The notes beneath the pieces were generated by a model. That model ran no database searches and was not told the DNA's origin. It worked only from the letters and a program-made list of their open reading frames with translations. Both the position numbers and the translations under genes were made by a program. From Mesorhizobium sp. L-2-11 (GTDB lineage Bacteria > Pseudomonadota > Alphaproteobacteria > Rhizobiales > Rhizobiaceae): 64,000 bases of DNA. Within the stretch, counting starts at the first letter, position 1. Each line of letters starts with the position of its first letter. The stretch is from positions 3,674,001 to 3,738,000 of the forward strand of contig NZ_AP023257.1 in the NCBI RefSeq assembly GCF_016756595.1. Direction: 5' to 3'. This document shows positions 36,267 through 46,832 of this stretch, in pieces.

Positions 36267-38722
36267 ATGGCTGGACCAGGCCGCGGCGTGGACGAGAGCG
36301 AGGGCGCGATCGCAAGCGTCAGCGAACGATCGCTGTTTGCCGGCGTTCCCGACGCTGAGCCGCTACCCGTTTCGCCGCCTGCATCGACGCCAGGCATTCA
36401 GCCTCTTTCGCCGCATCGCTCCGCGCCGGTAGCGGCTCCAGCACCCTGGCCTGTCATTCGTTTTCGCCGACAGCTCAGCCATTTTTCACCGTCCGGTATC
36501 CGCAACAGCGTGGCCTCGGCAGCCGGCCTGGAACTCGACCGCGGCGTCGCCTTCCTGCTGGTGCCGGTTTTTCTGGCAAGCGGGGTGATCGTCTATTTTT
36601 CGCTTGCCGTCGAACCGGACTTTGCCCAGCCGATTGCCGTCGTGGTCCTCACGGCATTGTGTGCGGCCGTCACGCGCTCACGCTGCAAAACGCATCTTGC
36701 TTCATGGCAGCGTTGCTGTGCGCGCTCGGTGTGCTCGCCGCCAAGGTTGAAACCTGGCGCGCCGGAACGAGGATGCTCGGTTCGGAAATCCAGACCCAGC
36801 TGACCGGCCGTGTCGTCAGGCTCGACCAGATGGCGAACGGCCGGATCAGGCTGACCATCGACGTGATATCGACCGCCCGGCCGACACTGCGTTATGCGCC
36901 CGAACGTGTCAGGGTATCGGCACGCAAGATTCCCGCTGAGATGACCGCAGGCTCGGTGGCAACCGGCTATGTGAGGCTTCTGCCTCCGACTGGCCCGGTC
37001 AGACCGGACAGCTTTGACTTCTCCTTTGACAGCTATTTCGCCGGTATCGGTGCCAGTGGCTTTTTCCTCGGCAGTCCAAAGATCGTCGTCTCGGAAGATG
37101 CACCGTTAACCACACGCCTTTCTTCGTCGATCGAGAAGGCGCGGGAAACCATCGCCGACCATATCAGGGACAGCATCGGTGGTGCCGAGGGGGAGATTGC
37201 CGCTGCGTTGATCGTCGGCGTGCGTGCCGGCATCCCCGAAGAGATAAACGAATCGATGCGGCGCACCGGCATCTACCACATCATCTCCATTTCCGGCCTG
37301 CACATGGCGCTTGTCGCCGGCACTGTCATGGGATTGCTGCGCGGCGCCTTTGCGCTGTTTCCCGACTTTTCGTCGCGCCGGCCGGTCAAAAAATATGCGG
37401 CTGCTGCCGCACTCGTCTCCATCGCTGCCTATCTGATTTTCTCCGGTATCGTGGTCGCGGCTGAACGCAGCTTCATCATGCTGGCGGTAATGCTTGTCGC
37501 CGTGCTGTTCGACCGGGCGGCACTCACGATGCGGAACCTGGCGATTTCGGCCATCGCCGTCATCGTCGTGTCGCCGCATGAGGTGGTCGGCGCAAGCTTC
37601 CAGATGTCCTTCGCCGCGACTGCGGCTCTCGTGGGCGCCTACGCCGGTTGGTCCGACTATCGTGCCGACAAGGCCACGACGCCGCGACAGCGACGGTCAC
37701 CGGTCGCTTTCGTCACGCGCAAACTCGTCGCTGGGGCAGGCACCATCGCAATGACCTCCATCATTGCCGGCAGCGCCACTGCGCTCTTCGCCATATGGCA
37801 CTTCCAGCGCGTCTCGCCGCTCAGCCTGTTCGCCAATCTGGCCGTCATGCCGATCGTCACCATCGTCATGTTCCTGGCCGTCCTCAGCGCCTTGGCGATG
37901 CCTTTCGGCCTCGACGGCCCTTTCCTCTACATGATGGGCAAGGGCCTGACGGCCATGATCGCAATTTCGGGATGGATCTCGGAGCGTTCGCCAATCGATG
38001 CAGTCGGACTGATTTCGTTGCAATCGGTTCTGCTGGTGACGGTCGCCCTGGTCATCGCCACGATGGCGACGACATGGCTGCGGCTTGCGGCACTTCCCTT
38101 TGCGCTCGCCGGCCTGCTGACGATTTCCGGGACGCGCACCCCCGACGTGCTGATCTCGGAGGATGCGCATCTGGTGGCGCTGCCGATCGGCGGCGGCGAA
38201 CTTGCCGTCAACCGGGTGCGTTCGAACGAATTCACCACCGACAACTGGAAACATGCGCTGGTTTCAACAACGATCGTCGAGCCGGAGACATTCGAAAAAG
38301 GAGATGTGCGGTTCGACATCGCCGACCCGGCCGACCTGCCGCCGGGAGCGCCTTTCAGCTGCACTGCCGGCCTGTGCCTGGCCCGGCATCCGTCCGGCGC
38401 GCTCATCGCGCTCGCCGACAACCGCAAAACCGCGCGGCCGGCCTGTGCCTTTGCTGATTTGATCGTCATCGACGATGCCACAGCCTATTACAAACCCTGC
38501 CGCAATCCGCTGGTTCTCGTCGTCACCAAACGGCAGCTCGCTCGCATGGGCAGTGCCGCCGTCTTCTTCGATCCGCTATCGGCGACGACGCGCGCAGAAA
38601 TCCGTTTTGCCGTCAGACAGCCATACAGGCCCTGGCATGAGCAGCGGCGATTTTCGCGCGAGGCGAGGGGCCTGCCGCCATACCAGAGGGCCGAGAAACC
38701 CAAAAAACCTGCCGCTCAGTAA
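36267..38722 (+). pseudogene. comEC: ComEC/Rec2 family protein, frameshifted
   Basis: The reading frame is broken. From the ATG at 36267 the first frame encodes a Pro-rich N-terminus and the first membrane segments (GVAFLLVPVFLASGVIVYFSLAVEP), then runs out of homology near 36670-36700. From about 36660 a second frame, shifted by -1, gives the rest: MAALLCALGVLAAKVETWR, the competence domain (ISGLHMALVAGTVMGLLRG) and the C-terminus. A one-base deletion, possibly in the AAAA run at 36687-36690, would explain this. ComEC normally forms the inner-membrane DNA-uptake channel. No HxHxDH metallo-beta-lactamase motif is visible in the C-terminus, as I expect for many alphaproteobacterial members. 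It may be a real pseudogene or a sequence error. Confidence 0.8.
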
Positions 38723-39453
38723 CGCCGGATCAGTCCGACGAGCTTGCCCTGCACCTTGACGCGGTCCGGCCCGAAGATGCGCGTCTCGTAGGCCGGATTG
38801 GCGGCTTCCAGTGCGATCGAGGCACCTTTGCGGCGGAATCGCTTCAGCGTCGCTTCTTCCTCGTCGACCAGAGCGACAATGATCTCACCAGGCTGGGCCG
38901 TGTCGGCGTTGCGGATGATGACCGTGTCGCCGTCGAAGATGCCGGCCTCGATCATCGAATCACCCTTGACCTCCAGCGCGTAGTGCGTGCCGCCGGTGAT
39001 CATGTCCGGTGGCACCGAGATCGAATGGGTCTGGTGCTGGATGGCGTCGATCGGCACACCGGCAGCAATGCGGCCCATCACCGGTATGGAGACGGTGGCA
39101 ACGACGTCGTCGTCATTGCCGGCCGCACGCATGCGCGACGGCGCCGGCTTGATCTGGCGTCCGAGGCCGCCCTGCCCAAGGCTGCCCTGAATGACGCTCG
39201 GCGAGAATTTGCGCGCCGCATTGAGGCCCGGCGCGATCGAATCGGGCAGGCGCAGCACCTCCAGCGCGCGGGCGCGGTTGGGCAGGCGGCGAATGAAACC
39301 GCGCTCCTCCAGCGCCGTGATCAGCCGATGGATACCCGATTTGGAGGCGAGGTCGAGCGCTTCCTTCATCTCGTCGAACGAGGGCGGAATGCCGCTTTCC
39401 TTCAGCCGCTCGTGGATGAACATCAGCAGTTCATGTTGTTTGCGTGTCAGCAT
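38716..39453 (-). CDS. lexA: SOS transcriptional repressor LexA
   Basis: A 245-residue repressor of the SOS regulon. The N-terminal winged helix starts [20 protein letters not shown]. The autocleavage site Ala-Gly is in [10 protein letters not shown], the catalytic Ser in [10 protein letters not shown], and the Lys in EEATLKRF. The ATG at 39453 is the usual LexA start; an in-frame extension upstream crosses the promoter. It overlaps the comEC stop by seven bases, convergently. An alphaproteobacterial SOS box lies upstream, so it is autoregulated. Confidence 0.96.
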   Translation of the reverse strand: MLTRKQHELLMFIHERLKESGIPPSFDEMKEALDLASKSGIHRLITALEERGFIRRLPNRARALEVLRLPDSIAPGLNAARKFSPSVIQGSLGQGGLGRQIKPAPSRMRAAGNDDDVVATVSIPVMGRIAAGVPIDAIQHQTHSISVPPDMITGGTHYALEVKGDSMIEAGIFDGDTVIIRNADTAQPGEIIVALVDEEEATLKRFRRKGASIALEAANPAYETRIFGPDRVKVQGKLVGLIRRY

Positions 39454-39502
39454 CGCGACCCCCAATAGAATCAGAAAAACAAACCCAGAACAAACACTAT
39501 CT

Positions 39503-39517
39503 GTTCCAGTTGTGTTC
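39503..39517 (-). promoter_or_regulatory. SOS box (LexA operator) in the lexA promoter
   Basis: GTTC-N7-GTTC (spacer CAGTTGT), the operator form used by LexA in alphaproteobacteria. On the lexA strand it falls in the 17-bp spacer between TTGCGG and TAGTGT, so LexA binding would block its own transcription. Confidence 0.85.
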
Positions 39518-39557
39518 CGCAACCATTTAAAGTTTAATGAATGCGTTGACGTTTTGT

Positions 39558-40763
39558 TCAGCGTAGCATCAGCACGCTGCAGGCGGCGCCCGCTTCGGCT
39601 GCGGGAGCGAATGGCTCGCGCACGATCAGTCCGTTGGCGTCGGCCAGCATTCTGAGCATCGAGGAATCCTGGATACTGAACGGCATTGCCTCAAGCGTGC
39701 CAGCTTCTTCCTTAACCACCGCGCGTACATAGTCCTGCCTGAGATCGTTGGCCGGCATGGCGGCGCCGAGCCGCGCCTGACGCATGTCCTGGCGGAAGGC
39801 GCGGCCGCCGAGCCGCGCCAGCAGAGGCTTCAGAAAGAGCTGCGTGCAGACCAGGCTGGCCACCGGATTGCCGGGCAGGCCGATGCAGCGGATGTCGCCC
39901 AGCCGCCCGAACATCAGTGGCTTGCCGGGCCGCATGGCGATTTTCCAGAAATCGAGCGCCATGCCTTCGCCGGTCAGCACGTCATGGACGAGGTCGTGGT
40001 CGCCGACCGAGGCGCCGCCCAGCGTGACGACGACGTCGGCGCCTGCGTCGACCGCTTTTTTCACCAGCGCGGCGATCGCCTCCTTGCGGTCGGGGGCGAT
40101 GCCGAGATCGAGTGCGCAGGCGCCGACCGAGCGGACAGCGGCGGCGACGCCATAGGCATTGGAGGAGATGATCTGGTCGGCGCCAAGCTCGCTGCCCGGC
40201 GGCAGCAATTCGTCGCCGGTGGCGATGATGGCGACCAGTGGCCGTTTCGCCACGCTGACCTGCCGGTGGTTGGCCGATGCCGCCAGCGACAATGCCGCCG
40301 GATCAAGCTGGCGGCCTTTCTCCAGCAGCACGTCGCCCTGCGAGAAATCGAGCCCGATGCGGCGGATGTTGCGGCCTTCAACCGTCGGCGCGGTCACTTC
40401 GACCATGCCGCCGCCGAGGTCGCGGACATTCTCCTGGATGACGATGGTGTCGGCGCCCGCGGGAAGCGGCGCGCCGGTGAAGATGCGCACGGCCTGCGCC
40501 GGGCTGACTGTTCCGGCAAAGCCGCGTCCGGCCGGCGCCATGCCGATCACCGAGAGTCTCGCCGGCACGGACGCGACATCCTCGGCCCGCACGGCATAGC
40601 CGTCCATTGCCGACGCGTTGAATGGCGGCTGGGTGCGGAGCGCCACGAGCGGCCCCGCCAGCACGCGGTCGGCGGCGTCCATCAGGGCGACGCTTTCAGC
40701 CTGCAAGGGCGCAGCATCCTGAAGCAGGTGCTCAAGCGCCTCGGCGACCGCAAGCAGCGCCAT
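39558..40763 (-). CDS. moeA: Molybdopterin molybdenumtransferase
   Basis: A 401-residue enzyme inserting molybdate into molybdopterin-AMP. Recognisable parts: [20 protein letters not shown] followed by [37 protein letters not shown], and [18 protein letters not shown]. The ATG overlaps the moaC stop (TAATG). The length is normal. It is upstream of lexA on the same strand in the usual rhizobial moaC-moeA-lexA order. Confidence 0.95.
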   Translation of the reverse strand: MALLAVAEALEHLLQDAAPLQAESVALMDAADRVLAGPLVALRTQPPFNASAMDGYAVRAEDVASVPARLSVIGMAPAGRGFAGTVSPAQAVRIFTGAPLPAGADTIVIQENVRDLGGGMVEVTAPTVEGRNIRRIGLDFSQGDVLLEKGRQLDPAALSLAASANHRQVSVAKRPLVAIIATGDELLPPGSELGADQIISSNAYGVAAAVRSVGACALDLGIAPDRKEAIAALVKKAVDAGADVVVTLGGASVGDHDLVHDVLTGEGMALDFWKIAMRPGKPLMFGRLGDIRCIGLPGNPVASLVCTQLFLKPLLARLGGRAFRQDMRQARLGAAMPANDLRQDYVRAVVKEEAGTLEAMPFSIQDSSMLRMLADANGLIVREPFAPAAEAGAACSVLMLR

Positions 40764-41260
40764 TATTGGCCTGCCCCCTGGGCATCCGCCTTGTAGTCGC
40801 CGGATTTGCCGCCGGTCTTTTCCACCAGCCTGATGCCGGAGATCGCCATGCCGCGATCGACCGCCTTGGCCATGTCATAGATGGTCAGGCAGGCGACCGA
40901 GACGGCAGTCAGCGCTTCCATCTCGACCCCGGTCTTGCCGGTGACGCGGGCCAGCGCCGTGACCTTCAGGCCGGGCAGGTTGGCGTCCGGTTCAATGTCT
41001 ACCGATATCTTGGTCAACAGCAGCGGATGGCAGAGCGGGATCAGCTCATGCGTCCTCTTGGCCGCCATGATGCCGGCGATGCGCGCCGTGCCCAGCACGT
41101 CGCCTTTCCTGGCATCGCCGTCGAGAATCATTTTCAGCGTTTCAGGCCGCATCGAGACAAGACCTTCGGCGATTGCCGTGCGGGTCGTCTCCGCCTTGTC
41201 GCCGACATCGACCATATTGGCTTCGCCTTCCGCGCCAAGATGGGTGAGGGCGGCCGACAT
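40763..41260 (-). CDS. moaC: Cyclic pyranopterin monophosphate synthase
   Basis: A 165-residue enzyme forming cPMP in molybdenum cofactor synthesis. Signature regions: [38 protein letters not shown] followed by HPL, and [20 protein letters not shown]. The ATG at 41260 follows AAGGTG; the frame is open 14 codons upstream without a ribosome site. Copy 3 of the dispersed repeat separates it from trpC. Confidence 0.95.
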   Translation of the reverse strand: MSAALTHLGAEGEANMVDVGDKAETTRTAIAEGLVSMRPETLKMILDGDARKGDVLGTARIAGIMAAKRTHELIPLCHPLLLTKISVDIEPDANLPGLKVTALARVTGKTGVEMEALTAVSVACLTIYDMAKAVDRGMAISGIRLVEKTGGKSGDYKADAQGAGQ

Positions 41261-41281
41261 CGTCAGGTCACCTTGGCGCGA

Positions 41282-41375
41282 CGTGCGACCATTTGGACGC
41301 ACAAACTACGCTCTAACGCTTTGTATCTAGGCATCATGCTCTCCGAAAATCGATTCCGATTTTCGGGCGGATGCA
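41282..41375. repeat. Dispersed rhizobial palindromic repeat, copy 3 (inside the trpC 3' end)
   Basis: A diverged copy: outer stem ATTTGGACGCAC, ACGCTTTG, then the palindrome TCCGAAAATCGATTCCGATT with its right arm intact (TTTTCGG). It lies between trpC and moaC and overlaps the last 15 codons and stop of trpC. Confidence 0.85.
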
Positions 41376-42178
41376 TTGGCGGGCGCCTTGCCCGTCAAAA
41401 GCAGGTGCGTCGCAGTGGCCACGTCCTGTTGCCGCATAAGGCTCTCGCCGACGAGGAACGTGCCAATGTCGCTCCGTTCCAGCCTGCGGCAGTCCTGGTG
41501 CGAGAAAATACCGCTCTCGCTGACCAGCAGCCGGTCGGCAGGCACCATCGCCGCGAGCCGCTCCGATGTCTCGATGCTGGTTTCGAACGTCCGGAGATTG
41601 CGGTTGTTGATGCCGATCAGCCGCGACGACAGTTTCAGCGCGCGTTCAGTCTCGGCCTCGTCATGCACCTCGACCAGCGCGTCCATGCCAAGCTCGAAAG
41701 CCGTCGTTTCGAGTTCCCTGGCCACGGTGTCATCGACGCTCGCCATGATGATCAGGATGGCGTCCGCGCCCCACGCACGGGCCTCGAACACCTGATAGGG
41801 CTCGAACAGAAAATCCTTGCGCAAAGCCGGCAATGTCACGGCGCTGCGCGCATCGGTGAGGAATTCAGGCGCCCCCTGGAAGGACGGCGCATCGGTCAGC
41901 ACCGAGAGGCAGGCAGCCCCACCTTTGGCATAGGCCCAGGCCAGCGCCGGCGGATCGAAATCGGCGCGGATCAGGCCCTTGGACGGGCTCGCCTTCTTGA
42001 TTTCGGCGATCAGCGCGAAACTGCCGGATCTGCGTTTGGCTTCAAGGGCCGAGAGAAAACCGCGTGGTGCGTCGGCAGCCTTTGCCCGTGCCTTGATTTC
42101 GGCAAGCGGCACGCGCGCCTTCGCCGCGGCGATCTCGTCGCGCTTGTAGGCTTCGATCTTGCGCAGGATATCAGACAC
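41327..42178 (-). CDS. trpC: Indole-3-glycerol phosphate synthase
   Basis: A 283-residue TIM-barrel enzyme of tryptophan synthesis. Motifs: [66 protein letters not shown] and LVSESGI. The start is GTG at 42178, right after the trpD stop. The last residues, [13 protein letters not shown] plus stop, are encoded by the dispersed palindromic repeat, adding about 15 residues to a normal-length enzyme. The added tail lies outside the barrel, so activity is probably retained. Confidence 0.94.
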   Translation of the reverse strand: MSDILRKIEAYKRDEIAAAKARVPLAEIKARAKAADAPRGFLSALEAKRRSGSFALIAEIKKASPSKGLIRADFDPPALAWAYAKGGAACLSVLTDAPSFQGAPEFLTDARSAVTLPALRKDFLFEPYQVFEARAWGADAILIIMASVDDTVARELETTAFELGMDALVEVHDEAETERALKLSSRLIGINNRNLRTFETSIETSERLAAMVPADRLLVSESGIFSHQDCRRLERSDIGTFLVGESLMRQQDVATATHLLLTGKAPANASARKSESIFGEHDA

Positions 42179-42182
42179 GGGG

Positions 42183-43193
42183 CTATCCGTTCGAAATCTC
42201 GACCAGCCGGTCAAGCACTTTCAGCGCCCGGCCGCTGTCGATGGCTTGCGCCGCCGTCGCCATGCCATCGGCAAGCGTCGTCGCCTTGCCCGCCACCACC
42301 AGTCCGGCGCCGGCGTTCATCAGCACCGTATCGCGAAAGGCGCCGGCAGCGCCGCCCAGCATGTCGCGCAGCGCCTGGGCGTTGTAGGCGGCATCGCCAC
42401 CGCGCAATTCGTCCTTGGTATGCCGCTTCAGCCCGACCGCTTCCGGGGTCAGCGTAAAGCTGCGGATCTCGCCGCCGACCAGTTCGGCCACTTGGGTTTC
42501 GCCGGTGGTGGTGATCTCGTCATAGCCGTCGCCATGGGCGACCCAGGCGTGGTCGGCGCCCAGTGCCTTCAGCGTCTCGGCCACCGGCATGATCCATTCC
42601 GGCAGGAAGACGCCAACCATCTGCCTGACGACACCTGCCGGATTGGAGAGCGGGCCAAGCAGGTTGAAGATGGTGCGGGTGCCGAGCTCGACCCGGATCG
42701 GGCCGACATGCTTCATCGCCGGATGATGTGCCGGCGCGAACATGAGGCCGACGCCTGCGTCGTGGATGCAGCGGCCGATCGTTTCCGGCGGGATGTCGAG
42801 TTTGACGCCGAGCGCGGTCAGCACGTCGGCGGCGCCGGTCTGCGAGGATAGTCCGCGATTGCCGTGCTTGGCCACCGGCACGCCGCAGGCGGCGATGACG
42901 AAGGCGGATGCGGTCGAGATGTTGACGCTGTGCGAATTGTCGCCGCCGGTGCCGACGATGTCGATGGCGCCAGCCGGCGCGTCGACGCGCAGCATCTTGG
43001 CGCGCATGGTGGCGACGGCGCCGGAAATCTCGCTCACCGTCTCGCCGCGCACGCGCAGCGCCATCAGGAAGCCGCCGATCTGGCCGGGCGTGGCGTCGCC
43101 CGACATGATGATGTCGAAGGCATCGCGCGCTTCCTCGAAGGAAAGCGAGCTGCCGGCGGCGACCTTGGCGATGTGGGTCTTGAGCGCGCTCAT
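42183..43193 (-). CDS. trpD: Anthranilate phosphoribosyltransferase
   Basis: A 336-residue enzyme joining anthranilate and PRPP. Motifs: [35 protein letters not shown] and [18 protein letters not shown] residues ([18 protein letters not shown]). It overlaps the ppiD stop by four bases and is followed by trpC after four bases, so ppiD-trpD-trpC-moaC-moeA-lexA probably forms one transcription unit with internal promoters. Confidence 0.96.
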   Translation of the reverse strand: MSALKTHIAKVAAGSSLSFEEARDAFDIIMSGDATPGQIGGFLMALRVRGETVSEISGAVATMRAKMLRVDAPAGAIDIVGTGGDNSHSVNISTASAFVIAACGVPVAKHGNRGLSSQTGAADVLTALGVKLDIPPETIGRCIHDAGVGLMFAPAHHPAMKHVGPIRVELGTRTIFNLLGPLSNPAGVVRQMVGVFLPEWIMPVAETLKALGADHAWVAHGDGYDEITTTGETQVAELVGGEIRSFTLTPEAVGLKRHTKDELRGGDAAYNAQALRDMLGGAAGAFRDTVLMNAGAGLVVAGKATTLADGMATAAQAIDSGRALKVLDRLVEISNG

Positions 43194-45082
43194 CTGGTCA
43201 GGGCTTGGGCAACGGCGGTCTGGTCGATGCGAACGTCATATTGCGTCTGCAGCTGCGCCACCAGCTGGTCAAGCAGGTCGTCGGACATGCCGGCGGTGAA
43301 CGATTTCTGCGCGTCGTCCGGCACCGAGCTGGCGTCGGCTCCGGCAGGCTCGAACACTTCGGCGATCCTGAACAGGATCTGTCCGTCGCCGGTGGGCGAG
43401 GCGATCAATCCGGTCCCGCCTTCGCCTTCGCCGAACATCGCAGCCGCCCCTTCCTTGCCGAAATCGGCGTCGTCGGCCCCGCGCTTGACGCCGCGCTTGG
43501 TCTGCTTCTCAAGCTTGAGCTCGCTGGCGATCACGTCGAGCGTGGTGCCGGCCTCGAGACGCTTTTCGAGCTCCTGCGCTTTTGCGGTGAGCCGCTTGGT
43601 CGTTTCCGCCGCCATCCAGTCGGCCACCACCTTCTGGCGGACTTCATCCAGCGTGCGGTCGCGGGCCGGCGTGATCGAATCCACCTCGTAGAACACGAAG
43701 CCGTTGTTGGCGGTGGTGAGGTCGGGATTCTCGGTTCCGGGTTCGGCATCGAACACCGCCTTGATGAGCTCCGGCGATTCCGGCAGATCCTTGACGATGC
43801 TGCCGTCCGACCGCAGGCCGGTGCGATCGATCGCGTCGACGGTGACGACCTTCAGCTTCAGTTTTTCGGCCGCTTGCTTGAGCGTGCTGCCCGAAGCGCG
43901 GCTATCTTCGTAACTGTCGTGCACGTCGAGCAGAATGCGGCTTGCCTCGCCCAGCGCCAGGTCCTTGCGGATGTCGGCGGCCACTTCGGCCAGCGGCTTC
44001 ACCACTTCGGGTTTGATCTCGGTGACGCGCAGCAGCACCGGACCGAAGGCGCCCTGAACGACCGGGCTGACTTCATTGACGTTGAGCGCAAACGCCGCAT
44101 CCGCCACCGCTTTGTCGGCGATCTTGTCCTTGGACAGCGTGCCGAGCAGCGTGTCGGCCTGCGTCTTGCCCTCGGCGGCGACGAGTTTGTCGAAGGTCGC
44201 GCCGGTCTTGAGTGAATCGAGCGCGGCCTTCGCGGCATCGGGCGTCTTGAACACGAGCTGTTCGATGGTGCGCGTTTCCGGCGTGGTGTAGCGCCCCTTG
44301 TTCTTGTTGTAGTCGTCGCTGACCTGTTGGTCGGTCACGGCACTTACATCCATGATGTCTTCCGGCTCGAGCCTGACATAGGAGAATTTGCGGTATTCGG
44401 GCGCCGCATAGGTCTTCTTGTTTTCCTCAAAATAGGCCGAAAGCGTAGTTTCGGATGGCGCTTCGATCGGCTCGACCAGCGATTTCGGCAAGGTCACGTA
44501 GTCGATGGTGCGGTCTTCGCCACGATAAAGCGCGACCGCCTTCAAGAACGTGTTCGGGGCCTTGAGGCCGTCCGAAACCGCCTCGACGATCTGTTGGCGC
44601 ACAGCCACCTGGGCGCGATTCCTGAGATAGTCTTCCGGCCGCATGCCGACCTGTTGCAGTATGTATTCGAAAGTCCTTCTGTCGAAGCTGCCGCCGGGAC
44701 CCTTGAAGGCCGGGTCTTCATGCGTGAGTTGGGCCAGCCGGTCCTTGGACAGCCCAAGCCCGAGCTTGCGGGCCTGCTCATCGAGGACTGCCCCCGACAC
44801 GAGCTGCGCCAGCACCTGGTTGTCGAGGCCGAGCGCCGTCGCCTGCTCGCGGCTGATGCGCTGGCCGAATTGTTGCGACATCACGCTGATCTGCCGGTCA
44901 TAGGCCAGCCGATACTCGTTGATCGACACTTTGGTGCCTCCGGCCGTGACAACGGCATCGTGGCCGGCAAAACCACCGACCATCTGTCCGGAAATGCCCC
45001 AGACGGCGAAGCTCAACACCAACAATATCAGCAGCGCTTTCGCGATCCAGGTTCCCGCCGCGCTTCTCAAGACACTAAGCAT
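43190..45082 (-). CDS. ppiD: Peptidylprolyl isomerase/chaperone PpiD (SurA_N type)
   Basis: A 630-residue inner-membrane-anchored periplasmic folding factor. One N-terminal membrane segment ([20 protein letters not shown]) is followed by a SurA-like chaperone region ([20 protein letters not shown]) and a parvulin-type PPIase domain around residues 240-370. The ATG at 45082 has GGAAGTGA upstream. It assists folding of secreted proteins at the Sec translocon. tpiA is transcribed divergently. Confidence 0.9.
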   Translation of the reverse strand: MLSVLRSAAGTWIAKALLILLVLSFAVWGISGQMVGGFAGHDAVVTAGGTKVSINEYRLAYDRQISVMSQQFGQRISREQATALGLDNQVLAQLVSGAVLDEQARKLGLGLSKDRLAQLTHEDPAFKGPGGSFDRRTFEYILQQVGMRPEDYLRNRAQVAVRQQIVEAVSDGLKAPNTFLKAVALYRGEDRTIDYVTLPKSLVEPIEAPSETTLSAYFEENKKTYAAPEYRKFSYVRLEPEDIMDVSAVTDQQVSDDYNKNKGRYTTPETRTIEQLVFKTPDAAKAALDSLKTGATFDKLVAAEGKTQADTLLGTLSKDKIADKAVADAAFALNVNEVSPVVQGAFGPVLLRVTEIKPEVVKPLAEVAADIRKDLALGEASRILLDVHDSYEDSRASGSTLKQAAEKLKLKVVTVDAIDRTGLRSDGSIVKDLPESPELIKAVFDAEPGTENPDLTTANNGFVFYEVDSITPARDRTLDEVRQKVVADWMAAETTKRLTAKAQELEKRLEAGTTLDVIASELKLEKQTKRGVKRGADDADFGKEGAAAMFGEGEGGTGLIASPTGDGQILFRIAEVFEPAGADASSVPDDAQKSFTAGMSDDLLDQLVAQLQTQYDVRIDQTAVAQALTR

Positions 45083-45227
45083 GGTCACTTCCGATTTTTC
45101 GCGCATTTTCGCATGCGCCGAGTCTGAAACAAGCGCAATAGCGTCCTTCCGGCCCACTGTCGATTGCTTTGTGGGCTGAGTTTGGTAGTGAGGACGCAGC
45201 CGAATATTGCCTGGAGAAGCAAATCCC

Positions 45228-45995
45228 ATGACGCCTGGAATCCGCCCGCTGGTCGCCGGCAACTGGAAAATGAACGGCACCAGCGCCTCGCTCAACGAAC
45301 TCAGGATGATCGGCAACGGCTTCATGAGCGGGCTCGATGCGGAGACCGAAGCGCTGGTCTGCGTTCCGGCGACGCTGCTTGCGCATGCCGCGGAGATTTT
45401 GTCGCGCACGCCGGTCCGGGCCGGGGGCGAGGATTGCCACACAAAGGAGAGCGGCGCCCATACCGGCTGTATTTCGGCCGAGATGCTGAAAGATGCGGGC
45501 GCCAGCCACGTCATCGTCGGCCATTCCGAACGCCGCGCCGATCACAATGAGGACGACGCCATTGTCCAGGCAAAGGCGTCCGCCGCGTGGCGCGCCGGGC
45601 TGGTTGCCATCATCTGCATCGGCGAGACGAGAGCCGAGCGCGAGGCGGGCGCTACGCTTGACGTTCTGTCGCGCCAGGTCGCCGGCTCGGTGCCGCCCAA
45701 CGCCACGGCATCGAATACCGTCATCGCCTACGAGCCGGTATGGGCGATCGGCACGGGACTGACGCCGACCGCCGCCGATGTTGCCGAGGCGCATGCGCAC
45801 ATTCGCGAAAAACTGTCGGAAAAGCTTGGCAGCGCGGCGGCGAAGATGCGCATCCTCTATGGCGGCTCGGTCAAGCCGTCGAACGCGGTCGAACTGCTCG
45901 GCGTGAACAATGTCGACGGCGCGCTGGTCGGCGGCGCCAGCCTGAAGGCGGCGGATTTTCTCGGCATCGCCGAAGCCTATCGAAATATCTCTTAA
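45228..45995 (+). CDS. tpiA: Triosephosphate isomerase
   Basis: A 255-residue TIM-barrel enzyme of glycolysis. Catalytic Lys lies in [10 protein letters not shown], His in VIVGHSERR, Glu in [12 protein letters not shown], and the phosphate loop in [10 protein letters not shown]. The ATG at 45228 has GGAGAAG upstream. The ppiD gene diverges, and secG follows after 176 bp in which I see no further gene. Confidence 0.97.
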   Translation: MTPGIRPLVAGNWKMNGTSASLNELRMIGNGFMSGLDAETEALVCVPATLLAHAAEILSRTPVRAGGEDCHTKESGAHTGCISAEMLKDAGASHVIVGHSERRADHNEDDAIVQAKASAAWRAGLVAIICIGETRAEREAGATLDVLSRQVAGSVPPNATASNTVIAYEPVWAIGTGLTPTAADVAEAHAHIREKLSEKLGSAAAKMRILYGGSVKPSNAVELLGVNNVDGALVGGASLKAADFLGIAEAYRNIS

Positions 45996-46171
45996 GCATC
46001 GAAAGGCTGTCGGCCACTTCGGATACTGTGCTGCAGCGGAAAACGTTGCAACGGCCGCATTGCTTCCCATATTCCGGCCACGGGCTTGGAAATGCCGTCA
46101 AAGCATTGTATGAGCCGCGTCCAAATCACCGGTCGTATCCGCGGCCGCGCAAGGCTTTGCCAGGATAAATT

Positions 46172-46621
46172 ATGGAAACCGTACTGATCGTCGTCCACCT
46201 CATGGTCGTGCTCGCTCTTGTCGGCGTGGTGCTGCTGCAGCGCTCCGAAGGCGGCGGCCTCGGCATCGGCGGCGGATCGGGTTTCATGACCGCGCGCGGC
46301 GCCGCCAACGCGCTGACGCGGGCGACGGCGATCCTGGCGGCGGCGTTCTTCGCCACCTCGCTGACCCTGTCGATCGTTGCCCGTTACGGCGAGAAGCCGA
46401 TCGATATTCTCGATCGCGTGCCTGTGACGAACGGCGGGGGCGGCGTGCTCGACCAGTTGCCTGGCACCACGACGCCGGCACCGCCGTCCGGCAATACGGC
46501 GCCAACACCGCCTTCCGGCAATGATGCCGCAGCCCCGGCTCCCGCTGCACCGCCAGCGCCCACGCCGCCGGCCACAAACGGCGCCACCCAGCCAGTAACG
46601 CCGCAGGTTCCAAACCAGTAA
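46172..46621 (+). CDS. secG: Preprotein translocase subunit SecG
   Basis: A 149-residue inner-membrane protein of the Sec channel with two membrane segments (about residues 1-21 and 45-69) separated by the conserved loop LQRSEGGGLGIGGGSGFM. The C-terminal half is a Pro/Ala/Thr/Asn-rich tail with repeated PSGN segments, as in many rhizobial SecG proteins. No tRNA gene follows, although tRNA-Leu often does in gammaproteobacteria. Confidence 0.92.
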   Translation: METVLIVVHLMVVLALVGVVLLQRSEGGGLGIGGGSGFMTARGAANALTRATAILAAAFFATSLTLSIVARYGEKPIDILDRVPVTNGGGGVLDQLPGTTTPAPPSGNTAPTPPSGNDAAAPAPAAPPAPTPPATNGATQPVTPQVPNQ

Positions 46622-46832
46622 TCAGCAGACGTCCGGCGCCGCGATCTGTTGTTGTTTGAACACAGTCGCGGCAAATGCCGCACGATCGCGAGGATTCGAC
46701 CGGGCGCGGCATGCCAGGGCGCTTGAGGCGTCTCCGATTAATCGATTATAGATTGCGCGCGGCACTTTCGGGGTCCTTGGGGGATGCCGGGCGACGCCGT
46801 GGCAACAAGCATTGAACGATCGGATCTTCGCC

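Noticed and set aside
36687-36693. Programmed -1 frameshift in comEC at CAAAACG
   Set aside because: It does not fit the X-XXY-YYZ pattern in the first frame and no stimulatory hairpin is obvious; a deletion or sequence error is simpler.
46622-46832. tRNA gene after secG, by analogy with gammaproteobacteria
   Set aside because: No cloverleaf, T-loop (GTTCRAN) context or acceptor stem could be found.
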